A DNA stretch of 64,000 bases, from contig SHMX01000003.1 in NCBI GenBank assembly GCA_008080745.1, positions 220,971 to 284,970 of the forward strand, written 5' to 3'. Source of the DNA: Candidatus Thorarchaeota archaeon (GTDB taxonomy: Archaea; Asgardarchaeota; Thorarchaeia; Thorarchaeales; Thorarchaeaceae). The notes beneath the pieces are model-generated. The model saw nothing but the letters and a program-made list of their open reading frames with translations, was not told where the DNA came from and ran no database searches. Position numbers and translations under genes: made by a program. Of this stretch, positions 1 through 10,550 are shown piece by piece; the stretch's first letter is position 1, and each line of letters begins with the position of its first letter.

Positions 1-2
1 TA

Positions 3-962
3 AAATATGGGCATGTTCGTCTCGGTCTTGATACGGGGATTAAAAATGAAACCACACTTCTATCGCATTCCCATGCAGATCATATTGGTAGACTTGATAT
101 TGCTCACCGAGTAATTGCAACTCAAGGAACATTTGATACCTTAGAAGCTAGAAACGGGAGAGCAGATTGTAAGAGAACTGTCCTCCACTATGGAGATTCT
201 ACAGGACAACTGGGAGTAATAATCACTGCATTTGATGCAGGTCATGTCCTGGGCTCGACCATGTTTCATATGGAATTTGATGATGACCTTTCTATTCTTT
301 ACACAGGTGACTTCAACGTTGAGGATAGCTTAGTACATAAAGCAGCTCAGGCAGTTAAGGCGGATGTTCTCATAACAGAAGCCACCTATGGCTCACCAGA
401 ATGGATATTCCCCAAAAGAGAAGAAACATATTTCCAGATTCTAAAGACTGCACAGGATGAAATAGCCAGGGGAAAGATTCCTGTGTTTCAAGCATACTCT
501 CTGGGAAAAGCACAGGAGGCAATAGCGCTTCTTGAGTATCGAGATATTCCAGTGGTAAGTGGAAATGGGACTATTGACACCGTAAATGATGCGTACAATA
601 AACATGGAGCAGGATTGAATGCAGTATCAATACGTTCCGGTGAAGCAATTGATAATCTCGACGAGGGATGTGCAATAGTCAGTTCATCACCCGCTCATAC
701 ATTTACAAATATACGAAAAATACTTGGATCAGAGTTGGCAAGAGAAGTAAGAAATAGAGCAGTGACATATTCACTATCAGGTTGGACGTTAGGAGGATAC
801 CGAGGAAAAGGTTTTCCATTGAGTGCACATACCGATTTTCCACATCTGATCGAGTTTGCAAAAAAGGTAGATCCAAGAATCGCATATGTGTTTACGGGTA
901 ATGCTGGGGTTCTTGCATCTCATCTACATGAAGAAGGTATCACAGCCGTTCCACTGGAGTGA
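3..962 (+). CDS. Beta-CASP/metallo-beta-lactamase-fold nuclease (COG1236-like), 5' truncated by window edge
   Basis: Frame is open from base 3, upstream of the listed ORF; HxHxDH motif SHSHADHIG, then GHVLGS, YTGDF, and C-terminal PLSAHTDF. Confidence 0.8.
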   Translation, partial: KYGHVRLGLDTGIKNETTLLSHSHADHIGRLDIAHRVIATQGTFDTLEARNGRADCKRTVLHYGDSTGQLGVIITAFDAGHVLGSTMFHMEFDDDLSILYTGDFNVEDSLVHKAAQAVKADVLITEATYGSPEWIFPKREETYFQILKTAQDEIARGKIPVFQAYSLGKAQEAIALLEYRDIPVVSGNGTIDTVNDAYNKHGAGLNAVSIRSGEAIDNLDEGCAIVSSSPAHTFTNIRKILGSELAREVRNRAVTYSLSGWTLGGYRGKGFPLSAHTDFPHLIEFAKKVDPRIAYVFTGNAGVLASHLHEEGITAVPLE

Positions 963-966
963 GAAG

Positions 967-1539
967 ATGTTCGAAGATGAATTATCGGAATTAGTAGAGC
1001 CAATCCATGCAGACTCGTTCTTTTCTGTAGCTATATCTGGAGAGATTCATGAAAGACTCACTTTCGAATATCTGGATCCTGATGGATACTATAGAAGGGT
1101 GATTCGTGATGAAGACTTGCTTAGAGAAGAAATAGAAAAACTGGTAAACAACATGCAATACTATCTTGATAAAGAAAGGGTAGAGATAAACGATCAACGT
1201 GTTCGTTCTAACGTGGTATATGCTGATATTTTCACGAAAGGAGCAAGTGATGTCGTTGCTATGACCTATCTTATTGACTTTGCAGGGAGATTTCAGCAAG
1301 GTATCAATAGAATCGTAACCTGGTTGGAAGAAGAGATTGCACCCTATGATTTTGAGATAATATGGAGGTTTCCTGCTGGAACGGAAATACGGGAGATTGA
1401 TACTTTATTGGATTATGAGATCTATGAAGATATTGTGACTCTCTGGGCTCTTGAAGGGGAAGATGTAGGTGGATATGAAAGAATGGAATTCATATTGCCA
1501 ATGGAAATTCTTGACACACGAACAAGGAGGGACCTCTAG
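967..1539 (+). CDS. Conserved archaeal-type hypothetical protein
   Basis: Listed ORF 886..1539; ATG at 967 just after the preceding stop is the likelier start; stop overlaps the next start. Confidence 0.6.
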   Translation: MFEDELSELVEPIHADSFFSVAISGEIHERLTFEYLDPDGYYRRVIRDEDLLREEIEKLVNNMQYYLDKERVEINDQRVRSNVVYADIFTKGASDVVAMTYLIDFAGRFQQGINRIVTWLEEEIAPYDFEIIWRFPAGTEIREIDTLLDYEIYEDIVTLWALEGEDVGGYERMEFILPMEILDTRTRRDL

Positions 1540-1787
1540 TGCAGATAAACAGTATTTTACAGATGGTTGCAATATCTGTCATTATTGCAGGAATTGTTTT
1601 TGTTATCCTCGGAATTCTTCAGTCCAGAAAATCTTCACAGGACTCGGAAATGAAAAGTGAGAGTAAAGGAATTATTCTCTTGGGGCCTATACCCATAGTA
1701 TGGGGTTTTGGAGATAGGGGAAAAATCCTGATGATGGTGCTATTTATTGTAATAGTTTCAATCTATTTTGTACTATATCTCCTTTAA
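1539..1787 (+). CDS. DUF131/TIGR00304-like small membrane protein
   Basis: GTG start overlapping previous stop; ILLGPIPIVWGFGDRGK motif between two hydrophobic helices. Confidence 0.7.
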   Translation: MQINSILQMVAISVIIAGIVFVILGILQSRKSSQDSEMKSESKGIILLGPIPIVWGFGDRGKILMMVLFIVIVSIYFVLYLL

Positions 1788-2041
1788 CCATTCCAACCAC
1801 ATTCGGGGCAGATATTTGCTCCCTTTATTGTCCGGACAAGTTTTCCAGCAATAAGACACTCAGGACAAATTTCAAGCTTCTCTTCACATTGTGGACACGT
1901 TATGTGTCGTCCCAAGTCTCTGATACAGGTAATTGTTCCACAAGTTGGACATTTAATGGCGTGATCGTGGCAGAATTCATTCTTACATTTATCACACCTA
2001 ATTTTTGCTTTGGCTCGGCATAGAGGACACGATTTAGCCAT
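1784..2041 (-). CDS. Multi-zinc-ribbon protein (85 aa)
   Basis: Repeated CxxC pairs: CPLC, CDKC, CPTC, CPQC, CPEC, CPEC. Confidence 0.65.
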   Translation of the reverse strand: MAKSCPLCRAKAKIRCDKCKNEFCHDHAIKCPTCGTITCIRDLGRHITCPQCEEKLEICPECLIAGKLVRTIKGANICPECGWNG

Positions 2042-2168
2042 AACAATTGCCCCGATTATTCGCCCGTATTGATATAGATAAGTCTGTCCCCTGTGAAAGT
2101 TAGTATTACCTCAGCTGTACCAACCCTCATAGACAAAAAAGATACAACTCAGAGTGGAGCGATTGACA

Positions 2169-2414
2169 ATGATTTTCAGATGTAGGAACTGTGGTAACAC
2201 TTCTGCTGATATTGATATGGTCTTGGATGGAGCATGTACCTGTGGGTGTACAAGTTTTCAATTGGTCGAGCAAGAGCCAGCTGGATTGAATACGGGATTG
2301 CCAACAAAAGAGATGATACGACAAGATCTCCATAGTTGGATAGACTTGAACCTTGACGCATTGAAGCCTGAACAGATTTACAATATCAGAGTTAGATTCG
2401 AGGCCGAGGAGTAA
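2169..2414 (+). CDS. Zn-ribbon protein, COG3364/DUF2072-like
   Basis: MIFRCRNCGNTSADIDMVLDGACTCGCTSFQLV N-terminal ribbon. Confidence 0.6.
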   Translation: MIFRCRNCGNTSADIDMVLDGACTCGCTSFQLVEQEPAGLNTGLPTKEMIRQDLHSWIDLNLDALKPEQIYNIRVRFEAEE

Positions 2415-2425
2415 TTGGAGAATAT

Positions 2426-5059
2426 TCATTCATTCTCTGCAATTTCTTCTGATTTGGATTGCTTGGGTCTTTCGATTCTGGCAATCTGTTCTTCTATTTC
2501 TTCATTGATGTCAGTTTCACCTGCAACCTTGGCAACTCTTTGTACGGCTTTAAGATGATGAATTAACGAATCTAGCCATGAGAAGATGTCACCAGGATAA
2601 ACCCAAATTTCATATTCCTTCCTTAGTTTCGATGCAATGCCAGTTGGATTGAGACCTTCTTTTCGTTTCTCCACAATCCATTTGCCAAACTCTATCTTCC
2701 CATGATCGCAATCGGGATAGTCCTGACATCCACATTTGAAGAAGGTCTGAGCCCATTTTCCAAATACACTGAAAGCCCAATTTGGTAATCTTCCTGCGCC
2801 ACTCCCAGGAGTACTGACATTGCTCATATCAGCAAAAACACCAGAGAAGAGCCGAGTTGGCATATATGTTCGAAAAGCTGCATTTACTTCTTGTTGGAGT
2901 TTGTTACTCAGATAGGCATTTTCGAAGGGATTGAGCTTGATAGCAATCTCAAGTGTATCCATTTTTCTAACATTTTTTGCTACGTCAAACCCTTCTGAAG
3001 GAGTTAGAAATGATAGAGAGGTTGCTTTTCCGAGATCTGTAGGATGAGCCCCCCCTTCCTGAACGCGAATCATATGAGTTCGAACCAAATGTTTCAGGGC
3101 ATCCGAGGGGAGAACAGTTGCGGATAGCATTTTCTTGTAAAATCTTGCAACTGATTTTAGATCGGTCATTCCTGTTGAACATATAGTAGCAAGAATTTGT
3201 TCAGCACATTTCTCTGTATCTGCAAAAGGTTCGACATCCTCTATATCTCCAACCAATAAATCAGCTGCGATTTCATCCTCATATTTGTCCTGACCACCAT
3301 GGTATTTGCGTTCTGGTTGAACAACAAGATAGACTCTTCCCCGGTCATGTTTTCCCAATCTTCCTGCGCGTCCGAGCATCTGTTCAAACTCAGCGGTTGA
3401 TATCCAATTCGCACCCATAGCAAGGGACTCGAAAATAACCTGTGAAGCCGGTAAGTCAACACCAGCACCCAACGCAGCAGTGGTTACAACACATGGATAT
3501 CTCTGCTTTGCATAGGAATATTCTATACTGCGCCTCTTAGTATACGACAGACCCCCATGATATACAGCACTACGTATACCATGTTCACGAAGCCAATCAC
3601 TTATCGAATGAGCTCTTCTGCGTGAAAATGTGAATATAATTGACTGACCTTTATTACCTGAGCTGCTTTTGGTTCGAAATTCTGCATCGACTAACCGTCG
3701 AATGATGCGACGTTTGTCTTCATCATTACGTGCAAATACCAGATGACGTTCAAGAGGAACAGGTCTTCCATGATACTCAACTAATCTAAGATTCAACTCT
3801 TTTGCGAGCTGATCTGGAGACCCTACTGTAGCTGATAGAGCAAGAATTTGGGCTTTGGGATGATGAAACCGCATACGAGCAAGTAAACCGTCCAACTCGG
3901 GTCCTCTTTCTTCTTCTGCCAGATTTTGAATCTCATCAACTATAATTGTTCCAATATCTCCAATTTTTTTATGATCTCCAGATCTAAACAGCAAATCAAG
4001 AGCTTCGTAGGTTGCACAAATAATTTGAGATTTGGCGACATCCGTATCAACAATGATTTTTCCATCACTACCAACGTCAATCCGGGACATTCCAACGCGA
4101 ATTCCTACACGTAGGCCTAGTTTTTTGTAACGTTTTCGAAATGCATTGTATTTTTCATTTGTAAGAGCTACAAGAGGAGAGAGGTAAATCATCTTCTTTC
4201 CATCCATAGCTTTTGGAATGCCCGCTAGTTCACCCAGTAATGTTTTGCCAGAAGAAGTTGAAGATACTATCAACAGATTTCTTGCCTTTAACAAGCCAGC
4301 TTTTACTACCATTTCCTGAACAGGAAGTAATTGTGCCAAACCTTCCTCTTTGAGAATCTGTTTGAATGTATCAGGAATTTCTAAATCATCTATACTCCTA
4401 CCCTCTACCATCTTCCCCGCTGCCAACTCGTCGTACTTTGTAATTTCTGCATTGTAAACTGGATCAAACCCAGGTTTTAATAACTCGACTACTTCAGAGA
4501 CCGATTTGACACGGGATAATTGATGGTCCATATACTTCAGCATAGGTTTTGATAATTTAACACCCATTGATTTGAGATCGATATGCATATCAGAACGAGC
4601 ACATGAAAGGCAGGCAACTTCATTAGCTGAAACTTTAACAACATTTCGTTTAGTTAGTACTGTAAGACGGTCATTTCGAATACAGTTCTCACAGATAGGA
4701 ACCACTCTTGCCTTCGCAGCCTGCATACGTTTCAAGAAATCTTGTAGGTCTTTCAGAAAGGCTGGTTTATGTTTTGTTGGAACTAGAATGTGTTTAGCCT
4801 TTCTAAGAATCTCATGAAATTCCTTAGGTTGGAAATAGACTGGTTTGTTGTATTTCACAAACCACATCCTTCTGACCTCAAGCAGACCAGACCCTTTCCG
4901 CCCAAATTCTGCAATTCCAGCGAGGTAGCGACGTTGACGGTCTCTAAGAACATCTGAAAAAAGTTCTACTGTGACACTCATTTCCTGCCTAGAATCACGT
5001 ATGACAAGGGAATATGGTTTGGCAAGCCGCCTTTGAATGTCAGCATCTGCAACCTCCAC
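2426..5059 (-). CDS. Ski2-like DExH helicase (ASH-Ski2-like archaeal family) with N-terminal Zn motif
   Basis: SSTSSGKTLLGE, DEIQNL, LSATVG, QMLGRAGR; N-terminal CENC...CLSC pair. Confidence 0.85.
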   Translation of the reverse strand: MEVADADIQRRLAKPYSLVIRDSRQEMSVTVELFSDVLRDRQRRYLAGIAEFGRKGSGLLEVRRMWFVKYNKPVYFQPKEFHEILRKAKHILVPTKHKPAFLKDLQDFLKRMQAAKARVVPICENCIRNDRLTVLTKRNVVKVSANEVACLSCARSDMHIDLKSMGVKLSKPMLKYMDHQLSRVKSVSEVVELLKPGFDPVYNAEITKYDELAAGKMVEGRSIDDLEIPDTFKQILKEEGLAQLLPVQEMVVKAGLLKARNLLIVSSTSSGKTLLGELAGIPKAMDGKKMIYLSPLVALTNEKYNAFRKRYKKLGLRVGIRVGMSRIDVGSDGKIIVDTDVAKSQIICATYEALDLLFRSGDHKKIGDIGTIIVDEIQNLAEEERGPELDGLLARMRFHHPKAQILALSATVGSPDQLAKELNLRLVEYHGRPVPLERHLVFARNDEDKRRIIRRLVDAEFRTKSSSGNKGQSIIFTFSRRRAHSISDWLREHGIRSAVYHGGLSYTKRRSIEYSYAKQRYPCVVTTAALGAGVDLPASQVIFESLAMGANWISTAEFEQMLGRAGRLGKHDRGRVYLVVQPERKYHGGQDKYEDEIAADLLVGDIEDVEPFADTEKCAEQILATICSTGMTDLKSVARFYKKMLSATVLPSDALKHLVRTHMIRVQEGGAHPTDLGKATSLSFLTPSEGFDVAKNVRKMDTLEIAIKLNPFENAYLSNKLQQEVNAAFRTYMPTRLFSGVFADMSNVSTPGSGAGRLPNWAFSVFGKWAQTFFKCGCQDYPDCDHGKIEFGKWIVEKRKEGLNPTGIASKLRKEYEIWVYPGDIFSWLDSLIHHLKAVQRVAKVAGETDINEEIEEQIARIERPKQSKSEEIAENE

Positions 5060-5113
5060 TTTATTGGCCTCTTGAAGGCGTGAAAAGGAATGAGCAAAAC
5101 TCTTTTGGTCTAT

Positions 5114-5887
5114 TCAAATATCATAGATGAAAGAATCGACATTTCTCTTGATTTTATCTAGAGTTTCTTCATATTCTGATCGAATGGCATCGGCCCCCAT
5201 GGAGGAATCAAAACCGGATCGCTCAACAACCATCCATTCACTCATAATATCCTCATCGAGAAATTTGTTGAATTTGCGTTCATGAGTAGACATCACTTCC
5301 ATCCGCTCAGGATTGATGTAACCACGAGTTTCAAAGGTTTCTACTAATTTACGATACATTGGACCATTCGCTCCACCAAGAATAAATCGAGCCCGCATAA
5401 CACCAGAAATGTGTGACACTTTAATTTTCTGAACCATCTCACGATAATGAATGGTCCTGGGAACAGACGTATCGCCTTTGATTCTAGCTACAGGCCTTTC
5501 AGCAAGAATGTTACCCTTTTCCAGAACTAGCTGACGCAAAACTGTAACAATCTCTTCTTCTTCTCTGGAAGCTAAAGGATCAATGACTTCAGGATTGATT
5601 ATATCTACTGCAGGAACAGGTTCGTCCATTCTCAGTTCGGTCGGGTCAAAAAGGAGAGCACATATAGGTTTGAGGATATCCATGCGTCGGTTACCACTCT
5701 CTGCAACACCTTTAAAGATACCCGGTCCGATTAATCCAGATATCACTGTAGACCCACGTAACATAGACCACAATTGACGTGAAATAATTAGCACTTTTCC
5801 AGTCAGGTCAGCATCTCGGAAGATACCGACATCGTATTCAAATGATTCTACATCGAGTAGCCAGTAGAGTGGGGCTGTATCTATCAT
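5114..5887 (-). CDS. Hypothetical protein in helicase operon
   Basis: 257-aa ORF, same strand as helicase; overlaps upstream gene by 4 nt. Confidence 0.6.
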   Translation of the reverse strand: MIDTAPLYWLLDVESFEYDVGIFRDADLTGKVLIISRQLWSMLRGSTVISGLIGPGIFKGVAESGNRRMDILKPICALLFDPTELRMDEPVPAVDIINPEVIDPLASREEEEIVTVLRQLVLEKGNILAERPVARIKGDTSVPRTIHYREMVQKIKVSHISGVMRARFILGGANGPMYRKLVETFETRGYINPERMEVMSTHERKFNKFLDEDIMSEWMVVERSGFDSSMGADAIRSEYEETLDKIKRNVDSFIYDI

Positions 5888-7116
5888 TCTGTTTTTGCCT
5901 CGTAAGCATATTCATCAATATATTCATAGATTATCTGGACTACCAAGCTATTACGATTATCAGATGCAACCCCATTTAGTCTTTCTTCGGTCTTATCGGC
6001 TAATTCATCAAGAGAGGGTATATCCAGTTTCAGACGATCATTCAATTCTCGAATGCACATCATAACACAATCTTGTAGTGGTATTCCCTGATATATGAGA
6101 ACTCGTACAACTCGCTCTATTCTTTCAGTCAGATAAGCGATACGTTCATCTCGGCTTCTACGTTTGGCTAAGTAAACATCACGCTCCAGAAAGTCGAAGG
6201 GAGACACCATATCTGGTTCCGTTTTCCCACCACGTGTAGATCCAGCACCTACTTCGACAAAGGAGGATTTATCTCCACGACCAGTAGGTTTGGGAGCAAT
6301 ATGCAAGAGTAAATGAGAGAGAGCAGGTATGGATAATGTGTTCAGCTCTGAGTCAAGGTCAGATATCAGAGTATCAAGTCGTTTCAATGAGGAATCAATA
6401 GTTGCAGACTCTGTAGGCCCACCCATTGCTTTACGCAGAATCCTGAAGAGTGCCTGACAACGCCTTCGTAAATGAAGCACTCTACCTTTGAGGGTTGCAG
6501 ATTTCCATCTGGTTATGGCAGGTCCAAGAAACATCAACGCATCCTCAGTATTTGATTTAGGATGATCACTTAGCCACGCCTCTACAACCGGAGCAAGGTA
6601 TCCCTCAGCAAGCTTTGTTCTTGATGCAACAACATGAATCGCCTTTTCCAATGAAATATTACTTTCATCAATTGCCCCTTCAAGGTTTGCTAACTCACGT
6701 AACTTGAAATCAAAATTACGTACGAAGCTACCATAGACATATTCAATCCATCTGCCCTCCAGAAGGGCGAATTCCATAATATTACCGGGTATATTAGGAA
6801 TCTCTTCACCAATAGAGGCTCTACGATTAAGCTCAGTCATGAAATACAGAATAGCATCTTTGAGTGACAGAATACCATCAAGGTTAATGAGATACGAAAT
6901 CATAGCGATTTGAAGTGGACAGGAATATTCCTCTGCAATCTTCTTTGCTTCCACAACCGATATTCTCCTCGAGCGTTCTTGCAGGTTAGTATACTTCTCA
7001 GCGAATTCTCTGGTAAGTCTCTGGCGACTTGATACTGCAAGTTTTTCAAGGTCGGTTTCAGTCTGCAATGGATACTCCTCTATCCTGAATTTAACTCTCA
7101 ATGGAGAGCCATGCAA
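5884..7116 (-). CDS. Hypothetical protein in helicase operon
   Basis: 410-aa ORF overlapping the next gene by 4 nt. Confidence 0.6.
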   Translation of the reverse strand: MHGSPLRVKFRIEEYPLQTETDLEKLAVSSRQRLTREFAEKYTNLQERSRRISVVEAKKIAEEYSCPLQIAMISYLINLDGILSLKDAILYFMTELNRRASIGEEIPNIPGNIMEFALLEGRWIEYVYGSFVRNFDFKLRELANLEGAIDESNISLEKAIHVVASRTKLAEGYLAPVVEAWLSDHPKSNTEDALMFLGPAITRWKSATLKGRVLHLRRRCQALFRILRKAMGGPTESATIDSSLKRLDTLISDLDSELNTLSIPALSHLLLHIAPKPTGRGDKSSFVEVGAGSTRGGKTEPDMVSPFDFLERDVYLAKRRSRDERIAYLTERIERVVRVLIYQGIPLQDCVMMCIRELNDRLKLDIPSLDELADKTEERLNGVASDNRNSLVVQIIYEYIDEYAYEAKTE

Positions 7117-7201
7117 TTCTAACCTTGATTTGATAAAATATGTTTACTGTGTATACTCTCTTCGAAAAATCATAGGGTAATGATTGAGATTGTATCCTAA
7201 A

Positions 7202-7405
7202 CTACATAATAAATGCAAGGAGAAGGAAGTGGAGACCGAATCCCAGAAAAATAGCTCCAAACAAACCGGACATAATTACCCTAAATAAGGATAGATGACG
7301 ACCGTGTTCAACATGGATGACTAGCCAGCCAAATGCCATCATACCAAAGATGATGTAAGCGGCTGCAAAGTATATGTACAGGGATTCAACGACTATCTGA
7401 AGCAT
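7202..7405 (-). CDS. Small two-TM membrane protein
   Basis: 67 aa, mostly hydrophobic. Confidence 0.4.
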   Translation of the reverse strand: MLQIVVESLYIYFAAAYIIFGMMAFGWLVIHVEHGRHLSLFRVIMSGLFGAIFLGFGLHFLLLAFIM

Positions 7406-7484
7406 TTGTTATTCCTCTTTTGTCCGGTAGGTATCTCTGCCATTAAGTAGTCAATTTAAACATCACGGTCGTCCAGCTATTGCA

Positions 7485-8246
7485 TTACACAAAGAACTCG
7501 TATTCAAATGAGTGCTCTTCTCCATCAATATCGATGGTGCGAACGAGTTTTCCACGCTTCTTAGCTTGTTTCCGCTTCTCTTTGAAGGACATATTTGGAT
7601 CGTCAGGGATCTCGATATCCTCTATATGAAGTAAATTCACTACGGAAATTGATTTGACATCTTCCGTAATTTTATCTTTTACATCAGGAATCAATTCATC
7701 GAACAGATAATCTTTGACCTCATCTGTATTATCGAGTGCACCAGTACAGAAATTAGGGGCTTTAGCCTCCTCTTCATCAGCAACAGGTTTTTGTGGTCGA
7801 GCTTTGGTTTTTAGTTTCCAAGGCTTTTTAGCTGGTTTGGGACTTAAATCTAAGAGATAGAAAGTTTCAGGGTCCGCTAGATCCAATAATGCAGCAATAT
7901 CATCTCTAGCTGCTTGCTCATTGATTTTGGCTTGGAATGTGAACGTACCACCCTTTTTCTTCTTCTTCTTAAATTCCAGAGGCATGTTTAGAGCAGCAAA
8001 CTCTTCTCTTCTGTCATCATAAGTGATGATGCTACCTTTGACTTTGTGAGACCCTTCTGGTCCAGTAGCCAGATATGTCTTAAGAATTGCCTTCTCTAAG
8101 TCCATATCAACTTTGAAAGTAATTCTTGATGAAGTTATTCTCAATTCTGCACGTGGGCCTACATGCTCACCAATGCCAAACTTTACCAGTCTAGCATGAG
8201 CAAATTCATCAGCTTTACCATGGATTATCTTTGCTATCCAATTCAT
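7485..8246 (-). CDS. Hypothetical protein, charged with Lys-rich segments
   Basis: 253-aa ORF; KKKKKKG and KPKPA-type linkers. Confidence 0.55.
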   Translation of the reverse strand: MNWIAKIIHGKADEFAHARLVKFGIGEHVGPRAELRITSSRITFKVDMDLEKAILKTYLATGPEGSHKVKGSIITYDDRREEFAALNMPLEFKKKKKKGGTFTFQAKINEQAARDDIAALLDLADPETFYLLDLSPKPAKKPWKLKTKARPQKPVADEEEAKAPNFCTGALDNTDEVKDYLFDELIPDVKDKITEDVKSISVVNLLHIEDIEIPDDPNMSFKEKRKQAKKRGKLVRTIDIDGEEHSFEYEFFV

Positions 8247-8306
8247 GCCTATTCAACTCGGTTTTACTCGTTTGTCCCTTTGATTTAAAGCTGTCGTGAA
8301 TCAAGC

Positions 8307-10070
8307 CTATATGACCACAAGTCCTAGTAGAGACCATAACCAGACTGCAATAATTGTGACCACAAGTACCGATATCAGATCTACTACTAAACCAGTTGAG
8401 ATCATCTCACGAATCTCAAGTCTTCCTGTACTGTAAGCAATGGTAGATGGTGGTGTTCCAGTCGGTAAAGCAAAGTCCATTGAAACTGCAATAGCAATCA
8501 CCATGGTGATCAATAGAGGATCTATTCCAAGACCCGTTGCAAGAGGAATCGCAATGGGTATAAGAATAACAGCAGCACCGGTGTTGGATGCAACCATGGT
8601 CACTAACACAGCAATAATTCCGATGATGACCACGACAAGAAGAGAGGGTAGTACGCCTAGTCCCCCCATCTGAAATGCCAAGAATGTCGAGAGTCCGGTG
8701 TCAATCATCGCACCACCAAGAGCAATACCTGACCCCAAAATAAGTAGAGAAGACCAGCTTATCTCAGATGATACATCCTTCTCATCAAGTAGTCGCAGAA
8801 TCAAGAGTGAGAGACCACCCAACAGAGCAACAATTGAACTTGAGATACCATGTCCAGACCAGCCAATTGCGTTTGCAAGGATATCTGGTAGTTGTTCAGT
8901 CAGCCATAGTATAATTACACTCGAAAAGACGACCACAACCAGCTTTTGCTGATTAGTCATAGGCCCAAGACGAAGATATTCCTTATGGGATATCTCCTTG
9001 AGTTCACGCATCTCTTCAATATCTTTGGGTAATTTAAACCTGAATATGATATAGCGCCAGATTATTGGCAGCATGATTAAAACAACAGGCAATCCGAAAG
9101 GAATCCAACTAATGAAAGAGAATTCTACACCCAAGAAAGATTTGATGTACGAGGCAGCTAGAGGGTTCGGAGGTGAACCAACAAGACTAGCTACACCACC
9201 CAGTGTTGCAGAATATGCAACCCCAAGTACCAGGGCTTTTCCATACTTATCTCTTACATCTTCGCTGCGAATCTTCGATATCACAGCAAGTGCAATTGGA
9301 ATCATAATAGCTGCGGATGCAGTATTACTGATCCACATCGAAAGAAAGGCAGTAACACCCATGACTGTAATTAGTAAGGAGGACCCCGAACCAGCACTTC
9401 TAGATAATATCATTAGAGCTAACCGTTTATCTAATTCGTATTTTGAGAGAGCTCTACCTATCAAGAATCCACCAAAAATAAGTGCAACAGCCGGATCAAA
9501 GAATGGCATAAGGGCTTCCTGAGGGGTACGAATGTCTGATAGGACAATCATAACAGGGATAAGAATGGACGTTGCAACAAGACTGATTCCCTCGGTAAAC
9601 CAGAGAATAGCAACGACCCCAAGTATCATCACCGCATAATTGGATTTCACAAGGGGTTGGTATTCGATGGTAAAGGTTTGTCCATCCTGCCTTGTGGGTC
9701 TGAGGGTTTGTTGGAACCCGTTCCCATTCTCTAGGATGACGTGAATTTGTTCTGCTTGTAAATTATCACCAGTAGCTTCTACCACAATAACTAACTCGCT
9801 AGATGGGGCAATATTCACGAGTTCTGTCACTATGGTTGAAACATTAGTTGAAAATCCAGTGTAGAAGAATTCCATCTCTTCAGCACTAACACCTTCGGCA
9901 AATTGGATAGAATAAGTATCCTCAACTGAGATTCCATCAGATTCGATATGTATGGTTGCTGAATAGACTCCTGGTTCGATAGAAGGAGGTGCATATGTAT
10001 AGAGTATAATTCCGGCTACTAGTGAGATTATCAGCACAATAACAGTTTTTCGAGGAATCTCATTTGCCAT
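8307..10070 (-). CDS. SLC13/DASS-family anion permease with extracytoplasmic N-terminal domain
   Basis: Multi-TM; SNTASAAIMIPIA and SNTGAAVILIPIAIPL repeats, FALPTGTPPSTIAYSTG. Confidence 0.85.
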   Translation of the reverse strand: MANEIPRKTVIVLIISLVAGIILYTYAPPSIEPGVYSATIHIESDGISVEDTYSIQFAEGVSAEEMEFFYTGFSTNVSTIVTELVNIAPSSELVIVVEATGDNLQAEQIHVILENGNGFQQTLRPTRQDGQTFTIEYQPLVKSNYAVMILGVVAILWFTEGISLVATSILIPVMIVLSDIRTPQEALMPFFDPAVALIFGGFLIGRALSKYELDKRLALMILSRSAGSGSSLLITVMGVTAFLSMWISNTASAAIMIPIALAVISKIRSEDVRDKYGKALVLGVAYSATLGGVASLVGSPPNPLAASYIKSFLGVEFSFISWIPFGLPVVLIMLPIIWRYIIFRFKLPKDIEEMRELKEISHKEYLRLGPMTNQQKLVVVVFSSVIILWLTEQLPDILANAIGWSGHGISSSIVALLGGLSLLILRLLDEKDVSSEISWSSLLILGSGIALGGAMIDTGLSTFLAFQMGGLGVLPSLLVVVIIGIIAVLVTMVASNTGAAVILIPIAIPLATGLGIDPLLITMVIAIAVSMDFALPTGTPPSTIAYSTGRLEIREMISTGLVVDLISVLVVTIIAVWLWSLLGLVVI

Positions 10071-10148
10071 ATATGGAACTCCCAGTTGTTTTACAATTGG
10101 TCGTGAGTATCACAGTTAAAAAACTGAGGTACTGCGGCAATAGCATGT

Positions 10149-10490
10149 TCAGTCAATAGGTCGAGTTGATAGTATCTCCTCAATACTAGAAGTGGGTAAC
10201 GTAAATCCCTTGGTCCCCATTATTGTTAGAGACCTTTCTACTATATGACTAGATTTCTCCTGAAGAATCTCCGTGAGTTCTTTGAACTTATCTAAAGGCC
10301 CCTCGTAGACAGTAAATCCAGTGAACGGAGTACCAAATGCGTTACCTGCCTCCGTCACAATCTTGATTCCCTTTGGGAGATTTTTCTTAATATCCGCCCA
10401 ATCTTTGAACCATTGGTGCTTCTCCTCATCAGTCATAGTCCGCAAGCGGTATAGCTGAAGATAGACGAATTCGGTTGCGCCGGTTGACAT
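10149..10490 (-). CDS. Hypothetical 113-aa protein
   Basis: Single ORF; EGPLDKFKEL and GTPFTGFTVYEG resemble small alpha/beta proteins. Confidence 0.4.
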   Translation of the reverse strand: MSTGATEFVYLQLYRLRTMTDEEKHQWFKDWADIKKNLPKGIKIVTEAGNAFGTPFTGFTVYEGPLDKFKELTEILQEKSSHIVERSLTIMGTKGFTLPTSSIEEILSTRPID

Positions 10491-10550
10491 ATCTTACGGT
10501 TATGGGGAGAGCCTTATAAAGCGTAATGTAGGGTCAGTGCTAACCTCAAG

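Noticed and set aside
9073-9522. 149-aa plus-strand ORF
   Set aside because: Fully antisense to the well-supported SLC13 permease; no motif; read as shadow ORF
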